Part shown: piece after piece, positions 1-7,294 of the stretch
Position numbering within the stretch: the first letter of the stretch is position 1
Layout: the number at the start of each line of letters is the position of its first letter
Assembly (NCBI GenBank): GCA_026197015.1
Contig: JAPHRB010000105.1
Coordinates: 1-20,097 of the forward strand
Length of the DNA stretch: 20,097 nt
Reading direction: 5' to 3'
Origin: Gammaproteobacteria bacterium
GTDB lineage: Bacteria > Pseudomonadota > Gammaproteobacteria > SZUA-229
Program-made: the position numbers and the translations under genes
The notes under the pieces: generated by a model
Seen by the model: the letters and a program-made list of their open reading frames with translations, nothing else
The model's database searches: none
Told to the model about the DNA's origin: nothing

Positions 1-2116
1 ACGCAACGACCGCCATTGTTGGCCTGTAAACCTGGCCATCAATCTGACACTCGGGAACACCATGTTTGGCCACCATCCAGTCCCATGACATACGCATTAC
101 TTTGTCGAGCAATACCTCAGCAATATTACTCAGACGCTCACTCACTTCAAACACATCAATAATGCCAGAAACATCCATTGCAGCAATTTTCAGTACCTGA
201 GTTTGTTTAAATTTTCTCAGGTTTTCAATTTTTTGTTCTTCATCATCACCCACTCGCTGTAATAAATCTTCCAGCTCCTGCTGCAGCTTTGAACTACTTG
301 ATACCTGGTATAAATTTCGTGAATCAAGTAATTCATCTAGAAGAACCGGGTACCTGCTAAGCCACTGCGCAATCCAGGGGCTTGCCGCAAACAGGGTAAC
401 CAGTTGTTTTAATGCCTGGGGATATTCGTTTAATAAAGACAGATACACACTACGTCGTAATATGGATTGTAGTAACGCCAGTAACCTTTTTAAAACTTCT
501 GCGGGGTCTGTTTCATTAATTATCGCAACCAGTAACTTGGGCATTAAAGTATCCAGGCGTTGTCTTCCTGTTGCCGTCATTACATTTAACTGTGCAGATT
601 TTTTAAATTGATCGAGCACTTTATATACCGCAACTGAATCTGACATTCCTGTGCTTTCAAGTAATGCCAGACCATCTTCTTCATCCTGGTCATACAACCA
701 GATAGAACGCATGGTTTCATCTTCATGGTCGTCATTTTTATCTGCTACAGACTCTGAATCATGTAAAAGCTGCACAAATGATGCCCGCACTGATTCACGA
801 CAGGCTTCACAAGCCACAAATAATTCGCGCCAATTTTCATAACCCATAGCCAGAGCCATGCTTACCTGTTGCTTTTCATCATTAGGCAATAAATGAGTTT
901 GTGCATCTGAGTACATTTGTAATCTATTTTCAAGACGACGCAAAAAGTCGTAACTTTTCGCTAGTATTTCTGACTCTTTATTATCAAGATATTTTTTTTC
1001 TGCTAATAGTTTAAGTACATCAAGAATACCCCGAGTCTGTAAATCAGAGTCGCTTCCCCCACGTAACAATTGAAATGTTTGCCCAATAAATTCAATTTCA
1101 CGAATGCCACCTGAGCCTAACTTAATATTATTTAAATTTCCCTTACGGCGAACTTCTGTATTAATCATCGCTTTCATATCACGTATAGATTCAAATGCTC
1201 CAAAATCCAAATAACGCCTGTATATAAAGGGTTTAAGCATATCCATAACAATCTGGCCCTGCTTACGATCTCCCCCTATTACACGGGCCTTTATCATTGC
1301 ATATCTTTCCCAGTCTCTGCCCTGCGTCTGATAATACTGCTCAAAAGCCGCCTGACTCATAACTAATGGCCCACTATCACCATAAGGCCTTAATCGCATA
1401 TCAACCCGAAACACAAAACCATCTCCGGTTACATCATTTAATGCTTTTATAAAACGCTGGCCTAATCGAATAAAAAACTGACTGTTTGAAAGTGAACGCG
1501 ATCCCGGTATTTCACCCTCTTCTTCAAAGCAAAAGATCAAATCAATATCAGATGAAAAATTTAATTCATAACCACCTAACTTGCCCATTCCAATGACAAC
1601 CAGGCGTTGTTCATCACCCTGAGAATTTATCGGTATACCTAATTGTTTACATTGGTCCTGATAGAGAGTTTCCAGGGTAATATCTACACAGGTTTCTGCA
1701 AGATCCGTCAAATTACATAATGTTTCTGCAGTTGTTGCGTTATTAGCCAGGTCACGCCAGGCAATACGTAACATTTGTTGCGCACGAAATAACCTCAGCT
1801 GCTTCATTAACACAATATCATTTAAAACAGCATTCTCTTCCAGGCGTTGTGTTAGCTGTTTGCAATAATCATCAAGAGAAAACGTTAAATCAAGAGCCTT
1901 ATTATGTATTAATTCAAACCACAGACCGGGATTGCGCACCATGGTAGTTGCAACAAACTCGCTACAGGCCCAGATTTTCCCAAGTAAAGCCAGGTCGATA
2001 CCGCCTGACGGGCTTTCCTCAATTGATTCACAGGCCACCACCCAGTCTTGCCAATGGCGAGTGACACGTTCATGTAGTAACTCTGGAACAAAACTTAGAA
2101 TTGAATTTTCTGACAC
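1..2116 (-). CDS. glnE: Glutamine synthetase adenylyltransferase/adenylyl-removing enzyme (C-terminal part outside window)
   Basis: GlnE adds AMP to glutamine synthetase and removes it, in response to PII and glutamine, so it sets nitrogen assimilation activity. The reading frame runs about 705 codons and leaves the window at base 1. The family is about 940-950 residues, so roughly the last quarter is missing. The first nucleotidyltransferase motif GMGKLGGYELNFSSDIDLIF lies near residue 176, with DMRLRP-type and GSGGIREIEF-type sequence behind it. The last visible residues lead into the second catalytic domain. The start is GTG at 2116-2114: an in-frame TAA lies two codons upstream and no ATG is available. 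A weak GGAA precedes it. The gene is followed in the same direction by nothing visible and is preceded by a terminator of the upstream djlA-like gene, so it probably has its own promoter within 2117-2161. Identification is firm. Confidence 0.95.
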   Translation of the reverse strand, partial: MSENSILSFVPELLHERVTRHWQDWVVACESIEESPSGGIDLALLGKIWACSEFVATTMVRNPGLWFELIHNKALDLTFSLDDYCKQLTQRLEENAVLNDIVLMKQLRLFRAQQMLRIAWRDLANNATTAETLCNLTDLAETCVDITLETLYQDQCKQLGIPINSQGDEQRLVVIGMGKLGGYELNFSSDIDLIFCFEEEGEIPGSRSLSNSQFFIRLGQRFIKALNDVTGDGFVFRVDMRLRPYGDSGPLVMSQAAFEQYYQTQGRDWERYAMIKARVIGGDRKQGQIVMDMLKPFIYRRYLDFGAFESIRDMKAMINTEVRRKGNLNNIKLGSGGIREIEFIGQTFQLLRGGSDSDLQTRGILDVLKLLAEKKYLDNKESEILAKSYDFLRRLENRLQMYSDAQTHLLPNDEKQQVSMALAMGYENWRELFVACEACRESVRASFVQLLHDSESVADKNDDHEDETMRSIWLYDQDEEDGLALLESTGMSDSVAVYKVLDQFKKSAQLNVMTATGRQRLDTLMPKLLVAIINETDPAEVLKRLLALLQSILRRSVYLSLLNEYPQALKQLVTLFAASPWIAQWLSRYPVLLDELLDSRNLYQVSSSSKLQQELEDLLQRVGDDEEQKIENLRKFKQTQVLKIAAMDVSGIIDVFEVSERLSNIAEVLLDKVMRMSWDWMVAKHGVPECQIDGQVYRPTMAVVA

Positions 2117-2161
2117 GTGTTAATTCCAATATTAAATTTATATTAAAACATACGTAAGACG

Positions 2162-2186
2162 CAAAAACGGGAAGCAAAGCTTCCCG
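2162..2186 (-). terminator. Rho-independent terminator after the djlA-like gene
   Basis: A perfect 8-bp stem with a 3-base loop (CGGGAAGC-AAA-GCTTCCCG, 2168-2186) is followed on the minus strand by five T (2163-2167). It lies about 60 bases downstream of the djlA-like stop codon and 46 bases before glnE, so it should end the djlA-like transcript and separate the two genes. Confidence 0.75.
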
Positions 2187-2246
2187 ACACACTCCTCCTG
2201 TAAAGATCAGGAAGAAAAATTTCTGACATAATACTTATGACATCAG

Positions 2247-3038
2247 CTAACGCATACGTCTGGCTTTTACTAACATATCATAGGCATGTTTAATGTCGTG
2301 AATAATATCATGCGCCTCAATCACCTCAACTTCAGAGGCGCCTTTGGCTAGCAGTTTATCCGGATGGAATTTACTCATCATTCGGCGATATGACTGTTTA
2401 ATCTGGTTCTGATTCGCCCAGCGATTTAAACCCAGCATTTCATATGCATCCGCTAGACTAAAGTTTTTTTTAGAAACATTAGCCACAGGCTGATTAGCTA
2501 CTTTTTTTTCTGCTCTCACTCGTCGCTCAATACGAGTATAAATAGATTCTGATACATCAAGGCGTTTACACATACGTTTGATTATTTTCATTTCTTTTTC
2601 ATTCAGGCTGGCATCCGCATAGGCCATTTTCAACTGAATTTCGATAAACACCTGCACCACACTGACCCGGTGACCGCATTGACGCTTAAAACGCCATAAC
2701 AATGTTTCTAAGGCAAAGTCATCATTTTTACCTTCATTAAACAAGCGTATCGCCAGTTGCTTCTGCTCCTGATTGAGCTTGAGATGGTCCATAACCTGCG
2801 TTGCCAGCTCAATCTCTACACTTTTAACCCGCCCATCACACTTTGCGATATGCCCCATTGCTGAGAAGTTGGCTATAAAGAATGCACCCTGCACAGCACC
2901 ATCGTATCCACTTTCTTCAAGTTTCTGCTGATAGGTTTGCCACCAACGGGCTAAAGGGTCTCTAAAAAGTCGCTCTGATAGAGCATCAGGGCTAATAGAA
3001 CGGAATGTTTGAGTAACTACGTCTGCTAGGCGTGCCAA
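2247..3038 (-). CDS. DjlA-like co-chaperone: TerB-like domain plus C-terminal J domain, no membrane anchor
   Basis: The 263-residue protein has a TerB-like helical region (about 40-160, with acidic runs such as IAKCDGRVKSVE and YADASLNEKE) and a C-terminal J domain (about 195-260) carrying the HPD tripeptide at 225-227. J domains stimulate the ATPase of DnaK through HPD. This order and the HPDKLLAKGA stretch match DjlA, which is about 270 residues. Classical DjlA begins with a transmembrane segment, but this N-terminus is charged and shows none, so I expect a cytoplasmic protein. The start is TTG at 3038: an in-frame TGA lies seven codons upstream, there is no ATG in between, and AGGA precedes the TTG by 7-8 bases. 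It is a single gene with its own terminator. The exact subfamily is less certain than the J-protein call. Confidence 0.85.
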   Translation of the reverse strand: MARLADVVTQTFRSISPDALSERLFRDPLARWWQTYQQKLEESGYDGAVQGAFFIANFSAMGHIAKCDGRVKSVEIELATQVMDHLKLNQEQKQLAIRLFNEGKNDDFALETLLWRFKRQCGHRVSVVQVFIEIQLKMAYADASLNEKEMKIIKRMCKRLDVSESIYTRIERRVRAEKKVANQPVANVSKKNFSLADAYEMLGLNRWANQNQIKQSYRRMMSKFHPDKLLAKGASEVEVIEAHDIIHDIKHAYDMLVKARRMR

Positions 3039-3061
3039 TGTTTTATCCTGCTTTAGTCATT

Positions 3062-3077
3062 TTGTTATGTATAACAA
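3062..3077. promoter_or_regulatory. 16-bp palindrome upstream of the djlA-like gene, possible operator
   Basis: TTGTTAT-GT-ATAACAA is a perfect inverted repeat with a 2-base centre, 24-39 bases upstream of the TTG start. On the minus strand a TATACT sequence (a possible -10 element) directly precedes it, so a protein bound here could affect initiation. No regulator is evident. AT-rich palindromes also occur by chance. Confidence 0.3.
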
Positions 3078-3166
3078 TAGTATAATAAAAAACAAAGGTA
3101 AAGAAAAAAATCAATAAAAATAGTGATTTAGATGATTTAGTTAACAACTCACACTAGAAGTGCTCG

Positions 3167-3351
3167 CTAAACCTGATGTGACAACTCGATACCATCATTT
3201 TTTGTTATAACTCGATACATCCATTCCAGCGCCTTCACCACAGCCTCGCCATTAAGGATAACATCAAAAAATCACGTTCTTTTGCATTGTATAACGCTGT
3301 TATAACTTCCTGTAAAACGCCCTGTTCATGCGGAAAATACGCCCGCCTGTA
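3167..3351 (-). pseudogene. Frameshifted remnant of an unidentified protein gene
   Basis: The 400-base gap between the djlA-like gene and purT is not empty of coding-like sequence. Read on the minus strand, one frame gives about 30 residues including YFPHEQGVLQEVITALYNAK. It continues, after a one-base frameshift in the A6 run at 3266-3271, as DVILNGEAVVKALEWMYRVI and stops at 3167-3169 (TAG). Together they make about 60 residues of ordinary composition. A TGA at 3352-3354 blocks extension upstream and no start codon with a ribosome site is visible. I do not recognise the family. It may be a decayed gene fragment or chance. The rest of the gap (3352-3442) shows nothing I can name. Confidence 0.35.
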
Positions 3352-3442
3352 TCACTCACCAGATCAAACCCGGTCGGCTAAATTATGCTCTGATATAATT
3401 TTCATTTAGATTTTTCATAAACACAGCAGACGATAACACACC

Positions 3443-4633
3443 TCAAACAGGCTTAACTGTTGAAGCCGCTAATCGAGCTCGACCACGCGCCTCTTCTATT
3501 GAACCGGCACTGGATACGGCAACACCCATACGACGTTTTTCAAATGCTTCTGGTTTACCAAATAATCTAATTTCTGTTGATGGCACACTCAACGCTTTAT
3601 CAACATTTTCAAACGTTATAGCCACAGCATCTTTACCGCCATATATCACCGCGCTAGCACCATCACAACGCAAACTGGTATCCACTGGCAAACCGAGTAT
3701 CGCCCGCGCATGTAATGCAAACTCTGATTGCCATTGAGTAATAATAGTAACTAGCCCTGTATCATGCGGCCGCGGACTAACTTCACTAAAATAAACTTTA
3801 TCACCCTTTATAAATAACTCAACGCCAAACAACCCACGACCACCTAAAGCAGTGGTGACTTTTTCAGCGATCTCTCTCGACTTTTCCAATGCAACTTCTG
3901 ACATAGGGTGAGGCTGCCAGCTTTCAACATAATCACCATTTTTTTGAATATGCCCAACCGGGGCACAAAAATGCGTTTCTAATTTACCTTCTGCATTTTT
4001 AGCCCGTACGGTTAACTGCGTAATTTCATAATCAAAATCAACCACGCCTTCTATTATCACTCTGCCATGATTTACCCGCCCTGCATCCATTGCATATTGC
4101 CAGGCTGATTCAACATCTGCGATAGACTCCAGTCGTGACTGGCCTTTACCCGATGATGACATCACCGGTTTAATTATGCAGGGAAAACCAATTAATTTCG
4201 TCGCCTGCTGTAACTCTTCAAAACTATCCGCAAACAAATAACTGGATGTTTCAATTTTTAAATCTTCTGCAGCAAGTCGACGAATACCTTCTCGATTCAT
4301 TGTAAGCTGAGTTGCACGAGCCGTTGGAATAACTTCAGCTAAACCTTCCTCCTCAATAACCGCTAACATGTCTGTTGCAATCGCTTCAATCTCCGGCACG
4401 ATAATATCAGGACGTTCTTTTTTAACCAGTGCTTTTAAAGCCTCACCATCAGTCATATCAATTACATAAGCACGATGAGCTACCTGGTGCCCAGGCGCAT
4501 TTTCATAACGATCAACCGCAATAACTTCTACACCAAAACGCTGCAATTCAATAATGACTTCTTTAGCAAGTTCACCAGAACCCAGGAGCATTATTTTTGT
4601 TGCCGAAGGAGAAAGAGGAGTGCCTATTTTCAT
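3443..4633 (-). CDS. purT: Formate-dependent phosphoribosylglycinamide formyltransferase
   Basis: PurT makes formyl-GAR from GAR, formate and ATP, the folate-independent alternative to PurN in purine synthesis. The 396-residue length matches the family (392 in E. coli). The ATP-grasp layout is visible: an N-terminal nucleotide-binding-type motif LLGSGELAKE (16-25), PEIEAIAT (80-87), the ATP-binding loop around PCIIKPVMSSSGKGQS (150-166), and the metal/substrate segment FSEVSPRPHDTG near residue 285. The ATG start has a strong GGAGG ribosome site about 8 bases upstream. It appears to be a single-gene unit, with a REP pair just upstream of its start region. No terminator is obvious downstream. 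Confidence 0.96.
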   Translation of the reverse strand: MKIGTPLSPSATKIMLLGSGELAKEVIIELQRFGVEVIAVDRYENAPGHQVAHRAYVIDMTDGEALKALVKKERPDIIVPEIEAIATDMLAVIEEEGLAEVIPTARATQLTMNREGIRRLAAEDLKIETSSYLFADSFEELQQATKLIGFPCIIKPVMSSSGKGQSRLESIADVESAWQYAMDAGRVNHGRVIIEGVVDFDYEITQLTVRAKNAEGKLETHFCAPVGHIQKNGDYVESWQPHPMSEVALEKSREIAEKVTTALGGRGLFGVELFIKGDKVYFSEVSPRPHDTGLVTIITQWQSEFALHARAILGLPVDTSLRCDGASAVIYGGKDAVAITFENVDKALSVPSTEIRLFGKPEAFEKRRMGVAVSSAGSIEEARGRARLAASTVKPV

Positions 4634-4652
4634 TTTTTACCTCCAGGTAATA

Positions 4653-4675
4653 GTGCGAATGAATTCGCACCTACA
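4653..4675 (+). repeat. REP palindrome copy 1
   Basis: GTGCGAATGAATTCGCAC (4653-4670) forms a 7-bp stem with a TGAA loop and is followed by the tail CTACA. The same unit recurs inverted 30 bases away and again at 5227. It lies 20 bases upstream of the purT start codon, so it is in the purT 5' region. Confidence 0.85.
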
Positions 4676-4705
4676 GTGTTATTAATTAAAATGACCATTC
4701 TAAAT

Positions 4706-4728
4706 TGTAGGTGCGAATTCATTCGCAC
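4706..4728 (-). repeat. REP palindrome copy 2, inverted relative to copy 1
   Basis: TGTAG followed by GTGCGAATTCATTCGCAC is the exact reverse complement of copy 1 including its tail. Copies 1 and 2 make a head-on BIME-like pair with a 30-base AT-rich spacer. Its outer edge is 3 bases from the last codon of the RAYT pseudogene. Confidence 0.85.
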
Positions 4729-4731
4729 ATC

Positions 4732-5202
4732 TCACAACCATTGAGCATCCCAGTGAGGATATTCTGAAATATCATCAACCAAGCCCGCTCTTCATGGATT
4801 AGCCACAATATATCGTGCCGTTCTTTTAAGATTTTCATTATTTCTTAAACCACAATCATAATAAGCTTTCTGCCAAACACTACCATCACGATTCAAATAT
4901 TGATTGATATCTTTGGCTGAAATAGATTTTAAGCGTTTCATTACCGACGGCAAAGTCGCTTCGAATTTATTCGAATAGCTATCACTCAATTGAAACAGCC
5001 AATGTAAGTGATCCGGCATAAGCGCCCAACTTAGTGAATTAACATAGTTTTCATCATGCAGGCATTTCATTGTTTTTATAACAATTCTGGCCACATATAA
5101 ATCATTAAAAATGAGGTTCTCTATTTTTGCTCACCGTTGTTATAAAACAGGCTCTGCCAATTTCAGAAACCTGCCTTTTCTTAATGCGTCATAGCCCATC
5201 AT
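4732..5202 (-). pseudogene. REP-associated tyrosine transposase (RAYT, Y1/HUH family), disrupted
   Basis: RAYTs are single-strand-specific Y1 nucleases that act on REP hairpins. The longest open piece (4792-5094) holds the HUH motif in MPDHLHWLF and the region with the candidate catalytic tyrosine (YDCGLRNNENLKRTARYIVANP, split here as YDCGLRNNEN and LKRTARYIVANP). The full gene is broken in three places. The N-terminus MMGYDALRKGR is in one frame. It shifts near 5166-5176 to VSEIGRACFITTVSKNREPH, and shifts again in the A5 run at 5107-5111 to FNDLYVARIVIKTMKC. After NP an in-frame TGA (4792-4794) replaces the usual NPxRAGLV residue, and RAGLVDDISEYPHWDAQWL follows to the true end. The parts add up to a normal RAYT of about 155 residues. 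It is flanked by REP copies 2 and 3, which fits the family. A working protein is not expected. Confidence 0.85.
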
Positions 5203-5226
5203 AGAACATCCTTGTTTTTGATTGCT

Positions 5227-5249
5227 GTGCGAATGAATTCGCACCTACA
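5227..5249 (+). repeat. REP palindrome copy 3
   Basis: An exact copy of the copy-1 unit, stem-loop 5227-5244 plus CTACA tail, in the same orientation as copy 1. It lies between the RAYT pseudogene start and the ilvD stop codon (28 bases downstream of ilvD), where it could protect or end the ilvD mRNA as a 3' hairpin. Confidence 0.85.
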
Positions 5250-5276
5250 TTGGTGGATTTTACTTTTTCAAACGAT

Positions 5277-7124
5277 TTATTTTTCTAACTGCGAAACATC
5301 ACGCACAGCGCCACGCGCAGCACTCGTTGTCATAGCTGCATACGCCTTAAGTGCATTACTCACTACACGCTCACGCCCCAGAGGTTTCCAGGCATCTGAA
5401 CCTTTAGCATCCATTGCCGTTCTACGCTTAGCTAATGCATCATCAGTTATTGCAAGATTAATGATACGTTTAGGAATATCAATTTCAATTGTGTCACCTT
5501 CTTCAACCAGACCAATTGCACCACCCTCTGCTGCTTCTGGAGATGCGTGGCCAATTGATAACCCTGAGGTTCCACCAGAGAAACGACCGTCTGTTAATAA
5601 AGCACAGGCCTTACCTAAACCTTTCGATTTTAAATACGAAGTTGGGTATAACATTTCCTGCATACCCGGGCCGCCTTTAGGCCCTTCATAACGAATAATA
5701 ACCACATCATCCGCTACCACATTGTCATCTAGTATGGCCGCAACCGCCGCATCCTGTGATTCAAAAATTCGTGCTCGACCGGTGAAGATTAAGTTATCTT
5801 TATCCACGCCGGCTGTTTTAACAATGCAACCTAACTCGGCAATATTACCAAATAAAACAGCCAGACCACCATCTAATGAATACGCATGTTCTACATTACG
5901 AATACAGCCATTAGCACGGTCTGTATCTAATGGCCAAACTTTATCCTGTGAGAAAGCTTGCTGCGTTGGCACATTACCGGGCGCTGCAGAGAATAATTTT
6001 TTAGCATCTTCATCATCACTAACGGCAATATCCCATTTAGCCAGGGCCTCTGCCATGCTTGCACTATGTACAGTCGGTAATTCATCATGTAAACAACCTG
6101 CACGGTTTAGTTCACCTAATAAAGAAAAAACGCCACCTGCACGATGCACATCTTCCATATGATATTTTGGCGTCGCCGGTGCTACCTTACATAGATTAGG
6201 CACCTTGCGAGATAAACGATCAATATCGTCCATGGTGAAATCTATTTCACCTTCTTGCGCTGCGGCTAATAAATGTAAAACTGTATTAGTTGACCCTCCC
6301 ATTGCAATATCTAAACTCATAGCATTTTCAAAGGCTTTAAAGTTTGCAATTGAGCGCGGTAACACATCGTAATTATCATTTTCATAATGATCTCTGGTGA
6401 TTTCTACTATACGACGACCGGCTTCTAAAAATAACTCCTCGCGATAAGCATGAGTAGCCAGTAAAGATCCATTACCTGGTAAAGACAAACCTAATGCTTC
6501 GGTCAAACAGTTCATAGAGTTCGCAGTAAACATGCCTGAACAGGAACCACATGTTGGACAAGCTGAACGTTCTACCTGATTAACCATTTCATCTGACTGA
6601 CTATCATCTGCCGCCATCACCATTGCATCGACTAAATCTAAATGCACTTCTTCACCCAGCATATTTGATTTGCCGGATTCCATTGGACCACCAGATACAA
6701 AGATAACCGGAATATTTAAGCGCATTGAAGCGAGCAACATGCCCGGTGTAATTTTATCGCAATTTGAAATACAGACAATGGCGTCAGCACAATGTGCATT
6801 CACCATATACTCTACAGAGTCGGCTATAATTTCTCTGGAAGGCAATGAATACAACATGCCGCCATGCCCCATGGCAATTCCATCATCAACTGCAATGGTA
6901 TTAAATTCTTTAGCTATGCCACCGGCTTTTTCCACTTCACGTGCCACTAACTGACCCATATCTTTTAAATGAACATGACCGGGAACAAACTGCGTAAATG
7001 AATTTGAAATAGCAATAATTGGTTTTTCGAAATCACCATCTTTCATACCGGTTGCACGCCAGAGTGCGCGAGCACCCGCCATATTACGGCCATGGGTAGA
7101 CGTTCGAGAGCGATATACTGGCAT
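5277..7124 (-). CDS. ilvD: Dihydroxy-acid dehydratase
   Basis: IlvD is the iron-sulfur enzyme that dehydrates 2,3-dihydroxy acids to 2-keto acids in valine, leucine and isoleucine synthesis. Its 615 residues match the E. coli enzyme (616). Landmarks: Asp81 in the Mg site, CISNCDKITPGM with Cys122, and CPTCGSCSG with Cys195, the cluster ligands of the family. GRFSGGTSGLSIGHASPEAAEGG marks the C-terminal active-site region (GRFSGGTSG then HASPEAAEGG). The ATG at 7124 follows a modest AAGG. No other ilv gene is adjacent, as is often the case for ilvD. A large part of the plus strand is open opposite this gene but looks like shadow reading. Confidence 0.97.
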   Translation of the reverse strand: MPVYRSRTSTHGRNMAGARALWRATGMKDGDFEKPIIAISNSFTQFVPGHVHLKDMGQLVAREVEKAGGIAKEFNTIAVDDGIAMGHGGMLYSLPSREIIADSVEYMVNAHCADAIVCISNCDKITPGMLLASMRLNIPVIFVSGGPMESGKSNMLGEEVHLDLVDAMVMAADDSQSDEMVNQVERSACPTCGSCSGMFTANSMNCLTEALGLSLPGNGSLLATHAYREELFLEAGRRIVEITRDHYENDNYDVLPRSIANFKAFENAMSLDIAMGGSTNTVLHLLAAAQEGEIDFTMDDIDRLSRKVPNLCKVAPATPKYHMEDVHRAGGVFSLLGELNRAGCLHDELPTVHSASMAEALAKWDIAVSDDEDAKKLFSAAPGNVPTQQAFSQDKVWPLDTDRANGCIRNVEHAYSLDGGLAVLFGNIAELGCIVKTAGVDKDNLIFTGRARIFESQDAAVAAILDDNVVADDVVIIRYEGPKGGPGMQEMLYPTSYLKSKGLGKACALLTDGRFSGGTSGLSIGHASPEAAEGGAIGLVEEGDTIEIDIPKRIINLAITDDALAKRRTAMDAKGSDAWKPLGRERVVSNALKAYAAMTTSAARGAVRDVSQLEK

Positions 7125-7160
7125 TTTGAGACCTTTAAATTGTTTTGAATATTAAGTGCT

Positions 7161-7190
7161 ATTGTAAATCAATAAACTCAATGCTGTAAG
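7161..7190 (-). promoter_or_regulatory. Candidate sigma-70 promoter of ilvD
   Basis: On the minus strand CTTACA (7190-7185) and TACAAT (7166-7161) are separated by 18 bases, four and five matches to the -35 and -10 consensus. The -10 lies about 37 bases upstream of the ilvD start. Support is by sequence only. Confidence 0.35.
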
Positions 7191-7219
7191 CCTTAACTCA
7201 TAGCTCTTAAAGTTACACC

Positions 7220-7257
7220 AAAAAAAAAGCGAACTCTCCAAAGGAGAGCCCGCTTTT
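7220..7257 (-). terminator. Rho-independent terminator of the chemoreceptor gene
   Basis: On the minus strand a stem made of AAAAGCG/CGCTTTT and GGAGAG/CTCTCC, with a small internal bulge and a 3-base loop, runs into nine T (7220-7228). It lies 38 bases past the chemoreceptor stop codon and before the ilvD promoter region. Confidence 0.85.
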
Positions 7258-7283
7258 GACTTAAGACTTACGACTTAAGACTT
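7258..7283. repeat. Short tandem direct repeat between terminator and chemoreceptor stop
   Basis: GACTTAAGACTT occurs at 7258-7269 and 7272-7283 with a 14-base period. Each copy contains the palindrome CTTAAG. The linking CTTACGACTTA is also found at 20001-20011 after the EgtB-like gene. Function unknown. Confidence 0.6.
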
Positions 7284-7294
7284 TTATCTATCTA

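Noticed and set aside
3183..3218. AACTCGATAC direct repeat (3183-3192 and 3209-3218)
   Set aside because: Only ten bases, two copies, inside the possible coding remnant. Too short to call an element.
4732..5202. Active IS200/IS605-type insertion sequence
   Set aside because: The Y1 motif and size fit the RAYT branch, the flanks are REP palindromes rather than IS ends, no tnpB is present, and the frame is broken.
5212..5691. Plus-strand open frame of 159 codons
   Set aside because: It runs antisense through the C-terminal part of ilvD and starts inside the REP region. It has no family-like sequence and no ribosome site.
5722..6162. Plus-strand open frame of 146 codons
   Set aside because: Entirely antisense to conserved ilvD coding sequence, with a composition typical of a shadow frame.
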